Source: Vitrella brassicaformis
Taxonomy: Eukaryota > Sar > Vitrellaceae
DNA length: 56,460 bases
NCBI GenBank assembly: GCA_001179505.1
Contig: CDMY01000219.1
Span: 69,922-126,381, forward strand
Direction of reading: 5' to 3'
The notes beneath the pieces were generated by a model, which worked only from the letters and a program-made list of their open reading frames with translations, made no database searches and was not told the DNA's origin. Numbering within the stretch: position 1 is the first letter of the stretch; each line of letters begins with the position of its first letter. Made by a program: the position numbers and the translations under genes. Of the stretch, positions 24,201 to 35,786 are shown piece after piece.

Positions 24201-24252
24201 GCCCCCACCTCCAGGCCCCCCATCAGCAGCCGCGTGTGTGTGTGTGTGATGG
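21217..24252. other. Gene-empty, repeat-rich 3-kb region
   Basis: No open frame here shows family content or paired splice sites. The region is dominated by (GGAT)n, (CTGT)n, (CAGG)n, (CCCT)n, CA/TG runs and an ATGGACA-type tandem near 23593. It separates the convergent genes ending at 21216 (+) and 24253 (-). No tRNA, rRNA or transposon remnant is recognisable by eye. Confidence 0.55.
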
Positions 24253-25111
24253 TCACTTGGAGGGGTCGAGGTCGGGGATGTCGGCCCGGTATGACGCGTC
24301 GGCGGCGTACCAGTCGGTGTACTTATACATGCAGACTGTAGCGTTTCTGCCGGCGACCTTCTCCTCGAACTCGCAGAGCTGCTCCATGAATCCGATGTTG
24401 GGGCAGATGATCTTGCGTTTGGCCATGACATGGAGGAAGGCCTCCTGCAGGCAGAACTGCCGCTTGTAGATGAGGAAGGAGATGAGGATGGTGACGGACC
24501 GGCTGATGCCCGACTTGCAGTGGATCAGCACCGGCTCCTGACGCTCCAGGTAGCTGTCGACGAACTCCGACGCCTCCAGGAAGAACAAATGGATCGGCTC
24601 ACGCGACACGTCCTCCACGTCAACACGGTAGTAGTCCACGTCAGGCACCAGCAACGAATCCTGACAGACAGACGGAGGGACAGGGCAAGAATAGGTGGCA
24701 TCGTCTCTTTGTTTGTTTGTGTGGGTCAGTATCCGGTTCAGACGCACCGGGAACTCTCCGTTGGTGCAGCAGTTGACGATAGCCTTGATTCCCACGCTGG
24801 TCACGCCCTTGTGGTCTTCAGCGTCTTTGATGCCTCCCAAGTATAGCCCAGGAATGATCTGCACACACACACACACACACACCCCAGTCCAGAAGGGCAC
24901 ACACACAGACCCATCCCATGAGCAGTGCCATCCTTTTCCCTGTGCAGCAAGTCGATTTGCTGACTGACTGACTGACCTCGTGCATCCAACTCGGGGCGCT
25001 CCTGTGTCTGACTCCAACAGCAGCAGCAGGTGGCTCCAGGGGAAGGCAGACCGAGTCGATGTGGGGGTCGAGGCATGCAAGCGGGTCACTCTCGAACGCC
25101 GACTGGACCAT
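24253..25111 (-). CDS. Dual-specificity protein phosphatase, 217 aa
   Basis: Exons 25111-24977, 24858-24748 and 24660-24253 join in phase. The catalytic P-loop is HCKSGISRS with nucleophile C130 and R136, the HCxxGxxR signature of cysteine phosphatases. Upstream are the typical IIPGLYLGGIKDAED start of the fold and the general-acid region YYRVDVED. It has a short N-terminal extension of about 45 residues and a C-terminal tail after the domain, with no kinase-interaction motif that I can recognise. It dephosphorylates phosphotyrosine and/or phosphoserine/threonine; atypical DSPs can also act on RNA or lipids, so the substrate is open. Divergent from the Na/Pi transporter gene. Confidence 0.92.
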
Positions 25112-25408
25112 CCGACACCCAGTCGACACGCAAAACGGACGGAAACGAGGCCACAGGCTGCGACCTGCCCTCCGGCGCCTCCTGCCTGACCGGTGAGAAC
25201 CCCTCGGGTGGTGTCCCTCTGCGTCGGTGGAAGGTGTCCTGCTGGGTGGTGTCCGATACTTGGATATGGTGTCCGCCACGGGGTTGGGCACTACCGACCC
25301 ACCCGACCGCACACGTCGGAGAGCACCCGCCACGACGATCAACACCGAACCGACACACACGAGAACCTCTCAAAAGTAGTGTGAACCACCCTCTTTCTCC
25401 TCCTCGGG

Positions 25409-25432
25409 GCGAGCTTGACGGCCAGCTCGCAA
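25409..25432. promoter_or_regulatory. Back-to-back AGCTCGC motifs in divergent promoter
   Basis: CAAGCTCGC on the minus strand (25409-25417) faces the phosphatase gene. CAGCTCGCAA on the plus strand (25423-25432) faces the Na/Pi transporter gene. They lie 298 and 245 bp from the respective ATGs. Confidence 0.6.
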
Positions 25433-25676
25433 GTCAACACCGACCGGGGTTTTTCCCGCTATTGGATGCACTGTTGGTGTCCTCACACTTGCCGTATGTC
25501 AGAAATCGCCGTCCGCAAGAGAATCTGAAGCAATTGATCTGAAGCACCGGTTGGAGCGAACACACACGCACACACAGGGAGACGATGAAGCAAATGCTGT
25601 GTGTGTTTCTCCCCCATTGCTTGTCTTCAGGTGTGTGTGGGGTGGTCGGTTCGTTGACCTGTTTGTTTGTTGAGGG

Positions 25677-28253
25677 ATGAGTGACGCCGCATTCCTGCAG
25701 AAGAAGAAGGAGGCCCAGCCTGCCGGGCATGAGAGGCTAGGCCTGCCTGCCTCACGGCAAGCTTTTCCCCCCTCTGGTACTGGTACAGCTGCTGACATGA
25801 CCCCTTCCCCTTCATCGCGGCTCAACACGCTGAGGGACACTATCACCACTTACGCCAACACCGTCGAGCGGTCGGAGAGGCGGCGGGCGTCCGTGTGGCG
25901 GCATCTGCATCTGGCCTATCGAGTGGTGGGGTTCTTCTGCTTCTTCTACTTGTTTCTCGTCGCCTTGAAGTTCCTGACGGTTTCGCTCCTGCTGCTGAGT
26001 GTGACCTTCATCGGGCCGATGATAGAAAGGTCGCTGGACCAGCCCTTCTTGCTCAGCATGTTTGTGGGAGTCATCGTGTCGACCTGCATGCTCAGCCACA
26101 CCACGGCCAGCTCAATCCTGGTCAGCATGGTCGCCACGCAGCACAAGGCACTCAGCGTCAGGCACGCCATCCCCCTGCTGCTCGGGTGAGCTCTCGCTTA
26201 ACCAGCAGCACGATCGATGACACTTATGTGGGTGTTCGGTTCTCTCGATGTGTCTGTGTGTCTGTGTGTTTGCAGAGCCAACATCGGCACAACGATCGGC
26301 CCGCTGCTGGTGTCGTTCACTCAGGTGTCGCAGGCAGCCGATTTCAAGAACGCCTTCCGGTCAGCGGCGCTCCACCACATGGTCAACGCCCTCTCAGTGC
26401 TGCTCATCTTCCCCCTGGAATGGTCCTCCCACTTCCTCGAGCTGTCCGCCAAGGCCACGGCAATGGTCATATGGCGGCACGGGCACTTCGTGTCGCCCAT
26501 TGACGCGATAGTGTCGCCTTTGCAGCACATGCTCATCGAGCTGGACCATGAGAAGCTCCTCCAGGCGGAGGTGGGTGGGGCGGTGGAGGGGTCTCTGGTG
26601 AAGGGCGGCGTGCTGAAGGGGGAGGCGTCTGACAACGTGGCTGGGGCGCTGGTGCTGCTCATCGCTCTGCTGGGGCTGATTGTGAGTGCGCTGGGGATGG
26701 TGGGCGTGCTGAGGGGCGTCCTGCCGCTGTGTGCCGACCGACTCGACAGGCAGTATCGGCTGTCTGGGACGACTGGTCGTGTGGGTGCGGTGGTGGTGGG
26801 GCTGGTGTGCACGGTGCTCTTCCACTCGTCGACGGTGGTGGTGTCGCTGATCGCTCTGCTGGTGGGGGTGGGGACGCTGTCATTCGTTGACTCTTTCCCG
26901 CTCATACTCGGGGCCAACCTCGGTAAGGAGAGCGAGCAGACAGACAGAGGAGCAACGAATGCGTAGCTGACGGTCTCGGTGTGTACGTCAGGGTCGACGT
27001 TCATTCCTCTGCTGGCCGCGTCGTTTTTGGGTCGGCAGACGTCGGTTGTGCTGGCCCTTCTTAACTTGTTCTTCAAGACCATGATGATCTGTATATGGTC
27101 AGGGAGGGAGGGATGACGGCTGTTGTGTGTGTATCATCTGTTGTGTGTGTGTGTGGGCGTGTGTGTGTGTTGGTGTCGTCAGGTATGTGATAGTTCCACT
27201 GCGTAGCGTGCCGCTGCTTCTGGCCTACAAACTGGGCGGGGTTGTCATTATATGGAGGTGGTAAGCACAGGCATCAACACATTCATCCATCCATCCATCC
27301 ACTTCATGTCGTATGCAGGTTTGCCGTCCTGTACGTTCTCGTGGCGTTCATCGTCATCCCCCTCTCCCTCATCGCCATCACCACTTGCCTCACTGCAGCC
27401 AACCCACTGCTCATCCTCCTGGGCGTCATCCTGCTGCTCCTCTTCATCGCCGCGAGCGTCGGCTCCGTCTGGTGGTGGAAGCGCTGCGGCGGGCGGGAGG
27501 CGAGCATGCGGTGGTTCCACTTCACTGACATGACGACGTTCGACGTGGATAGAGACGAGATCTGGGGAGCTCATGGCGGCCGGCCAAATATGTTTGCCTT
27601 CGGGTGAGCGGAGCGGGGCGGGGAGGTGGTCGGTTAGCCGGTTCTCATCTGTCTCAATGATTTGTGTGGGTTCTGTGCGTTCTGTGTGCTGGTGCAGCCA
27701 GTCTCCCCGCCCTTCAGCTGCCGCATCAGAGGTATCCAGCGAAGCGGACGTGACCGACCGCTCGAGAGACCAGCTGCAGGACCACCACCACCACCACCAC
27801 CAGGACACACGCACACAACACGTCCTCTCCCCCTCCCTGTCGCTCTCCCTCTCATCGCCCCGCATCGTCACGCCAATGCTGGCACCCAGATACCTCAACT
27901 GTCACCACCAGTACTACAACGAACGACCCACCGCCAAAAGCACCACCACTCAGCCCAGCCACGCCCTCAGCATCACCGACTCAGAGGGCAGGTTCGACAC
28001 AAGGTGGTCAGCCGGCTTCGACAGCGGCAGCCTCTCGAGCTCCACAGCTGGCGACCTAGCGGTGGATGGCCAGCATGTGCAGGGCGGTGGCCAACATCGA
28101 GGCGTCCTGGGGGCCTGGGTGCAGGGGGGCACACACATGCATCAGCCGCCTCAGGCGCAAGAGAGCCAGAGGCCGGCGGGTGAGGGCAGGCGGACTGACG
28201 AGGGAGATGTAGACAGGGGGGGGAGAGGGGGGAGGGAGATGGGATGGGTGTGA
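25677..28253 (+). CDS. Sodium-phosphate cotransporter family protein (SLC34/NptA-like), 726 aa
   Basis: Exons 25677-26185, 26276-26922, 26992-27097, 27183-27260, 27319-27603 and 27698-28253 join in phase. Around nine hydrophobic segments are visible. The signature GANIGTTIGP of the first inverted repeat spans an intron, and the second repeat reads LILGANLGSTFIPLL. The family's QSSS motifs are changed: HTTASS in the first repeat and HSSTVV in the second. A soluble N-terminus of about 80 residues precedes the first helix. The C-terminal tail of about 190 residues is Ser/His/Gln-rich with a HHHHHH run. The family imports phosphate with Na+ at the plasma membrane. Loss of the canonical Gln could change ion coupling (inference). 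Confidence 0.88.
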
Positions 28254-28987
28254 GATGAGAGACAGCAAGGCAGGCAGGAAGACAGCCAAGCTTGACATGA
28301 CAGGGGTGCTTCCTTCCATATGGCTGCTGGCTGATGAGCATTTCTTGTGCGCTGCATGGCGGGCGACCAGCATCCTGCTGGATGGATGGATGGCTGCTCG
28401 TGGGCTGGTTCTTCTTTTTCAACCATGACTGGCCATGCGATGTCATGCCATGCGCGCCTGTCCATCCCTCCCTCTCTCTGTCTGTCTGTCTCTCTTGGGT
28501 AGGTAGCAACAGCTCTGGGCTTGGTGGGGGTGGGGTGGGGGCGGAGGTTTTGTACAGTACACGGAGACACATGACATGCATCTTGTGGGGGGGGGGGGGT
28601 GGGTGGGCGGCGCCTGTTTGACGCGCTTTGGGTGCTTGCCTTGCCTTGCCTTGCCTGTGTGTCTCTCGCTCTCTACAATACGGCTAGATGAGAATCGCAA
28701 TATATGCTGATTTGTTGCCAGGCCAGGCCAGTGAGTGAGTCAGTCAGTTTGTGTCGTGCTGATGTATGTAAAGGCAGCCTTCCAGACTTCCTCCCTCCCT
28801 AGGTGTTGTGTTGGCGCGTGGGTACGAGTGCCATTGTGTGCAGCTGACAGTGACAGACAGATGGCCATTCTCAAGTCCATGCTCTTGCGAAGCATCATCA
28901 ATCAGCAGCAGCAGTGAGTGCTTGTCCAACCAACTCACTCAGCAGAGGCACATCCACACAAAGCACTCTCTCTCTCTCTCTCTGTCA
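28254..28987. other. Spacer between convergent genes
   Basis: Contains a 13-G run near 28588, (CTTGC)n near 28640 and (TC)n near 28966. No gene supported. Confidence 0.5.
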
Positions 28988-30208
28988 TCATATCTTGGTC
29001 TCATCGTCATAGAGTTCGATGCAGTCCGCTGAGAAGGAGCCGACTCGGTAGCTGTCCTGCACGGCCGCCCACGCGCCCTCACGCTTACGCAGTATCTGCA
29101 CACACCACGACAGGTAACACACACACGCACACAAGACCCCTCTAATCAGTCAATTCTCCATCCCTCCCTCCCTCCCTCCCTCCCTCCATGGATCGCTGTG
29201 TGCGTACGTCGCCCTGCATGACGGCAGGGGCGGAGATGACGCCCATCTGCTTGAGCTTGGCCTTGTCGAAGACCACGCTGCCCTTGTAGAGGTACTTGCG
29301 TTTGTCGGGGGGGAAAGTGAGGGAGAACTCCGCCGTCAGCTGCCGGTTGCGCATGAAGAACCTGACCGACAGACAGAACACCAAAAACGCAATCAATGTC
29401 ACGCACACCACACGTCAATTAGCAGCAATCGAGTCGAATCGGACCAGCTGCCCTTGGCCTTGACGTCTTCTCTTTCATACTCGACGATGCCCTTGTCCTG
29501 GTCGACAAACCTACACACACGCACACGCCATCGATATCCCCTCACACCAGTCTGTGGCAGCCAGCACTTCCATCCAGACCCTCTGAACAGCAGCCTGCCC
29601 TTGGTTGTCTGCCCTTCAATGGTCTCTTTGATCCTCCAAAGGCCCCTGATCTTGCTATACTTCAGCTCCCATATATTCTGCGGTAGGCCCCTATCATTCA
29701 GCTCGCGCTGGAACTCCACGGGGTCGATCTTCGCAGACGCCTCGCCCACCCAACTAAGCCACCCCGCGGCGATTAGAACCGGAGCCGCAAGCCCACCGCT
29801 GAGAAACGAGCGCCGTTGCAGCACCTGACTACCCTCCTCTCGCGGACAATCGTTGCGTTGCATGAGCAGAGAAGGCACGGCTGTGTCGGCATGCCTGCCT
29901 TGCAACGGCCGACCTATCCGTGTGGCTGAGAGTGGTCGCGTGGATGGCGAGAGAAAGGCAGGAAAGGCTGTTGATGTCCGCCTTGAATGAGTCTGTTTGC
30001 GATGGGACGGCGCCAGCGAGCCGTTCGAGGCGGGATGAAAGAACGAGAAGGCTGCTGCAGCTGCGGTGATAAGGAGAGAAGGCTGCCATCGCCGTTGTGG
30101 TGGTGATCTGGAGGGCTGTGCAGGGTGCCGATGGCATTCGGCTGAGCTCGATGAGGGTGCGGGTTGTGCATCTTGATGCATCTCCATCGACAGTTCTTCC
30201 ATCGACAT
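28988..30208 (-). CDS. Probable thylakoid-lumen protein with tripartite leader, 318 aa
   Basis: Exons 30208-29580, 29510-29445, 29361-29208 and 29095-28988 join in phase. The first 159 residues look like three targeting steps: a signal peptide core (LLITAAAAAFSFF, residues 45-57), a Ser/Arg/Thr-rich transit region, then QRRSFLSGG with a hydrophobic stretch and an ASA-K cleavage site at 157-160. The last is typical of a twin-arginine lumen signal. The mature domain of about 159 residues is beta-rich and unrecognised. Blocks include IWELKYSKIRGLWRI and FSLTFPPDKRKYLYKGSVV. A role around photosystems is inferred from location alone. Start: the first in-frame ATG, 58 bp after the AGCTCGC motif. 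Confidence 0.82.
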
Positions 30209-30251
30209 CTCGATGAGCTCTGGCCAAGGGAAGAACTCCAATCTGCAGTCT

Positions 30252-30276
30252 TAGCTCGCAAAAGATTGCGAGCTTG
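30252..30276. promoter_or_regulatory. Paired AGCTCGC motifs in divergent promoter
   Basis: TAGCTCGCAA on the plus strand (30252-30261) and CAAGCTCGCAA on the minus strand (30266-30276) are 4 bp apart. They form an inverted pair between the lumen protein gene (-) and the acyl-CoA synthetase gene (+). Confidence 0.65.
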
Positions 30277-30522
30277 CGCAGATCTCCCTCCCCTTTTTTC
30301 CTCCTTGAGAAGAGCTGGTGGATGCCTTTTGAAGCCTCGGTGGTTCCCGTGTCCGAGCGCGCAGCATCAACCCCTGGGAGGAGCCCATCTGTCTGGCGAA
30401 CGGAGTAAGTAAGTTCCTTGATGCGGCAGCAGCAACAGCAGTCTGCCGTCTGAGTGCAGAGCAAGCTTAGCCCAGGCCGGCCTTCCTTCCCTTTATGTGC
30501 GGGCGGCTGGCGTGACGTGACG

Positions 30523-33500
30523 ATGCTGACCGGAATGCTGCAGCTCATCGCGTTGTGTGGTGTGCTCATCGCGCACCATGCGGTGGCCTTCACGCCCTCC
30601 CGCCCCTCCCCCTCCCTCCGCAGACACCCATCGGCACGATCACTCAGACCCACTCATGCTGCAGCCAGACCGTCCGACCGGTCGCTCACCATGGCTGCAC
30701 CGCCAGATGCCCACACCTTCGGCAGCAGCGCGACGGCAGAGGAGATGAAGCACCCTTTTCTGCGTAACCTCAACTCGATACCCGAGATGTGGCCGCTGCT
30801 CACCGAACGGTTCGGTGACAGAACGGCGCTCAAGGACCCTTATCATGGGGGCGAGGGAGATGGGGAGGGCGGGAGGGCGTTGACGTATCGGCAGCTGGAC
30901 GAGGAGATCCGCAGCCTGGGGTCGGGTTTGGCGACGGCTGGGCTGCTCAAGGGGGACAAGGTGACCTTCATTGCGGAGAACTCTCATCGGTGGATCATCA
31001 CCGACCAGGCCATCATGCTCGCAGGTCAGTGAGAACACACACGTGCAGGCAGCCTCCCTCTCTCTGTTTCTGTCGTCTCATTCTGCGCGTAATGGGCCTC
31101 CCTCCCATATGGCCACTCATCTCATTTACCCACCCATACATCAGGTGGTATTTCTATCCCTCGTGGCGCGGCGGCCGATCTGAAGGAGTTGTTGTTCATC
31201 TTGGGCCACTCCGAGAGCTCCGTCATCGTGGCCGAGACCCCTGCCGTCCTCGACAAGCTCCTGCACTACGTCTACGTCGAGGCCCCCGCCCTCCCTGACG
31301 TCGACCTGACCGCTCTCAAGAAGCGGCTCAAGTTTGCAGTCGTCCTCTACGACGACCCGTCAGCCAAGGGCGGCCATCTGTCGCTGCAGGGCGTGGCCAC
31401 CAAGTACCAGAAGAACCTCACGGTCTACGGCTATGACGCGCTCGTCACACACGGATCGACCTACTCGTCGGCCTTCCGGCCGGTGGCTCTGGGCCCGGAC
31501 GACGTGGCGACGATCATGTATACGAGCGGGACGACAGGGCGGCCGAAGGGGGCGGTGTTGCGGCAGCGGAACCTGCTGCACCAGATCAACACCAACACGT
31601 TCTCGGGGCAGGAGATAGTGGACAAGGACAAGGATGGGCTGTTGGGGTACAATATGAACCCCTTCCCTGGAGACCGATTCCTCTCCATTTTGCCCACTTG
31701 GCACATCTTCGAGCGGGCCGCCGAATACTGGGGGTCAGTGATGAGCTACCTGGATCGATGGATGGATGGATGGGCGTGTGTGGCTGTGTGTCTTGCGCAG
31801 GTTGAGCCGCGGGACGGAGATGATTTACACGACCAAGCTGCACTTCAAGACGGACCTCAGCAAGTTCTCGCCCCATTACCTCATCGCCGTACCAAGGCTC
31901 TATGAAACCGTCGTCAAGGTCGCCATACAGACAGAGAGACAGGGATACACACACACGCGGACACACATAGGCATGGCATGGCATGGCTGGGTGGCATCGC
32001 GTCGTTCGTGCTCGCCTCACTCACACATCAGGGTGTTGAGAAGAAGTTCCAGGAAGGATCACCCGTCAAGCGGGGGTGCGCCACACACACACACACACAC
32101 ACACGTCTGCCCACCAATGCTTTGTGTGCTCGTGAACCCATCAGATTGGTCCGTTTGCTTCGTTCCGTCTCTCGCAAATACGTCAAAGCGAGAAGGATCG
32201 TCAGAAGTGAGACATTCATTCGCCCTACCTCCCAGCCAGCCACCCAGCCAACACACTCCCCACTCCCCACTTCCCACGCCACACGCATCTCTCCCTCCCT
32301 CCCTGTTTGTTTGTGTGACCCACCATACAGACCGGAACCTGTTTGACTTCAACCCCGGTTTCATCACGCGTCTGAAGTCCCGCCTTGCGATGGTGTTCCT
32401 GTGGCCGCTGTACAAGGTGGCGTCGGTGCTGCTGTGGAAGAAGATCAGGGACGGGCTCGGGGGCAGCATGAAGGTCCTCATCTCGGGAGGGGCCGCACTG
32501 CCCATGAAGGTCGAGGTAAGTGAGGAGTTGAACAGACAGACAGACAGACAGAGGGAGGGAGGGAGAGAGGGGTTGCTGGATGGATGGATGGATGTGCAGG
32601 ATTTCTTTGAGATGGCTGACGTGCCTCTGGTGGTGGGCTACGGGCTGACCGAGACCTCGCCCGTCATCACCAACCGCAACGTCGACGACAACACACGGGG
32701 CACCGCAGGCACAGTCGTCACCGGCACACAAATCAGGGTCCGCACCACGCAACACAGAGGCCTTTTATGCAGCCATTGTCTTGTGTGTCTTGTGTGTGTG
32801 CAGATAGCCGACCAGGAGACGGGCGAGGTGCTGCCTGCTGGCAGAGTTGGTGTGATCGAGGCCAAGGGTCCGCAGGTCATGAGCGGCTACTACAACAACG
32901 AGGAGGCCACCGACGCAGTGCTCACGCCCGACGGATGGTTCAACACCGGAGACCTCGGCATGATCACACCCACTGGTACACACACACACACACACACACA
33001 CCCTCCCAGCCACACACACACACATCTCCCTGTCTCCCTCCCTCTCTCGGCGTGCATCATCGCACCACCAGGTCAGCTGACCCTGACAGGTCGAGCAAAG
33101 GACACTATCGTCTTGTCGAACGGCGAGAACATCGAGCCGGAGCCCATCGAGGTGGACATCATGAACTCGCCGCTCGTCGACCAGGCCATGCTCGTCGGAC
33201 AAGACGAGAGACAACTCGGTGAGTCTGGTCTGCACACAGTCAGTCCACCATGCTGCGAGTAAAGACACGCGCCTGTGCCTCCCTCTCTGTCTCTCAGGTG
33301 GCCTGCTGGTGCCCAACCTTGACGCCATGTGGGAGGAGGGCATTGTCACCACAGTAAGGCCAGACACACACACACACAGCAAAGGGCTATCGATCCGACG
33401 CATGGGCATTCGTTGATTCCATTGTGTGCGTGTGTCGCAGGAGGCGAGGGACAAGTACAAGAAACTCGTCGAAGAGAGCAGCGACGAGAGGGTAACCACC

Positions 33501-34271
33501 CCCAAGCACACCCGCATGGACGCCGATTTGTCTTGTCTTGTGTGATGTGTGTGTTGGTCTGGCCGTTCAGGCGTTGCGCAAGGCGGCCGATGAGCTGCAG
33601 AGCATCCCCGAGGTGGATGCGGCTTTACGTCGGCTGCTCCGTGAGAAGAGCCAATCACGGCGGCCTGACGAGGCCGTCCGGATGTACCGGCTAATCCTGC
33701 AGCCCTTCTCACAGGAGAACGGATGCCTCACACAAACGTTCAAGGCAAGAGAGAACCATTGGCACTTCCCCGCCCCTCTCCCTCTCCCTCTCCCTCGCAG
33801 ACCCTCCCGTCTGTGTGCATCTTATTTATGCCTTGGCAGGTGAAGCGGCATGTGGTCTTGTCCAAGTTCGGCGACGTCATCGACTCCATCTACAATCCCC
33901 AGAAGGCCGGTCTAATTGACAGAGTCCGCAGCACCATCGACAAGCAGACCGACAAGATACGCGACCAGGCCGACAAAGTGCGGGACACCATCTCCAGCAA
34001 GCTGCCTGACCTCCCTGAGTTCAAGAAACCCGAGTTCCAGAAGCCCCAGATGCCCGACTGGGGGCCGTTCAAACGCGGCAAGGAGGGCAAGGGCGGCGAG
34101 GTGGAGCAGCAGGAGCAGGAGCAGCAGCAGCAGGGGCAGCAGCAGGTGTTGAAGGGGGGCGAGGAGGGCATCACAGTGGCGCCAGCGGACAGGAACCACC
34201 ATGAGGCCCATGTGGAGCACCACTTGGGTGTGGGGGAGGAGAAGAGAATAAAGGTCACTGAAGTGAGATGA
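30523..34271 (+). CDS. Plastid-targeted long-chain acyl-CoA (or acyl-ACP) synthetase
   Basis: About fourteen exons were traced: 30523-31024, 31145-31733, 31801-31918, 32032-32075, 32145-32206, 32331-32515, 32600-32737, 32804-32975, 33072-33218, 33298-33353, 33441-33491, 33571-33744, 33840-34271. The leader LIALCGVLIAHHAVAFTPS is a signal peptide cut before Phe, then a Ser/Arg-rich transit peptide, as in secondary plastids. AMP-binding signatures are present: YTSGTTGRPKG, GYGLTETSP, WFNTGDLG and LSNGENIEPEPIE. The enzyme activates fatty acids with ATP through an acyl-adenylate. The intron after 33744 has a GC donor. An unusual C-terminal tail of about 110 residues has amphipathic D-K/R repeats and a Gln/Glu-rich segment. 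Whether it loads CoA or ACP cannot be told. Confidence 0.92.
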
Positions 34272-35786
34272 CAGAGAGCTACGTATACAGGACCGATTTG
34301 ATGGCTGGTTGGGGTGGGGTGGGGTTGGGAAGAGCGGAGCGGGTGTCTGTACTTTACCCCTCTCTCCCACCCTGTCTCTCTCTCTCTCTCTGGTGTCTGC
34401 GTGACAAATCGACAGACAGACGGACAGCTATGAGCATAGCTGCGCATTCACTGATTGCAATGCATCGCAGCCGTATTTTTGCTTTGTTTGTGCGTACCTG
34501 TGTTTGTTTGTACGGAATGGACACACGGATGGATGGAAGAGTGACACGGGCGGGGCACGCAGGCAGGCAGGAATCACTCAGTTACTCAATCACTGATGAG
34601 GGCATTTTTCACACGCCACGCACACCTACGCGCGCGCGCGAGAGAGAGAGCTGGAGAGATGGTAGCAAGGCAGAGAGATGCGTTTTGCCGTCCGTCCGTC
34701 CGGCCAGCCAGCCAGCCGGCCTGCATGCACATCTGCAGGCCATTCATTCGTGTAAGGGGGGATGGGATGTGTACAGTGGGGTGGGCCGGGGTGAGTCGTA
34801 ATGTAGCTAGGAGACGTGCGAGCGAAGGAGGCAAGGAAGGAAGCGGGGGGCTGCGAGAGAGAGATAGAGAGACCAGAGATGCTGCCACACACACACACAC
34901 ATCCATTCAACGGAGAAGGAGTGGTCGTGACACCGACCCCTCGCTCTCCGTCGCAGAGCTGCGGCGAGAGGGGGTGTTTGTTCAGTAAGACAGCCGGCCA
35001 GCTATCCATCAGAGAGCAGGGAACTTTTGGCGATGAGTGGGACACTCGATGGCCACATGGTATGATTTTTGACCATCCCCCATGCCACACACGTGTTCGC
35101 CTGCCTGCCCCGCCTGCCTGAGTGGTTTAATCGACTATGCCTTGCCTTGTATGGGTGCAGTGCACCCTGTGGCCGCTGGACCTTTCCGCGGCCAGCCAGC
35201 ATCTTTGCATTTTCATGGTGTTTCTGGCTCTAGCTGGCTCTAGCTGGCTGTCGACTGTCGGTTGATGGTCGAGTGCTTCTGCACGCACGAGTGGCTGTCT
35301 GTCTGTGGCTGTCTGCCCAGTTTGTGTCAACACACCCCCCCACCCACCCACACCCACCCACACACGCATCAGTGGTTCTTTTGTAGGCTGGTAGGTGTGC
35401 TGGCTTGGCTGCATTGGCTGCATCTAGGTAGGTCTGTGAATGAAGTTGGTCGGCTGCCGGCCGGGTTAATGTCGGTGGATGGATGGATGGATGCCCTTCG
35501 ATGGTGGGTGTGTACTCGTAAGTAAGTGTCACGGTCGCTCGATCTTTGTATCTTTGGACGGACGAAGGGAAAATGCAATGCTGCAGGGTGGGTGGGTGGC
35601 TAGACAGACTCAGAATGCCTCTCTCTGCCGGTCTTCCTTCAATGCTCGTCCGTCCTCCAAAACAGGTCTCATGTCCCCCTCCCTCCCTCCCTCCCGAGCA
35701 ATAAGAAGACAAAAATACCCATGAAGGCAGGCATAAAATCAAATGGTGCTCGCACGCAGCACCGTCACGTCAGTCACGTCAGTCGG
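34272..35786. other. Spacer, 1.5 kb, no supported gene
   Basis: Between the convergent acyl-CoA synthetase and rhodanese genes. It carries CGCG/GAGA runs near 34630, a GGCTCTAGCT tandem near 35225 and a CACCCA array near 35340. The open frames have no family content. Confidence 0.5.
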
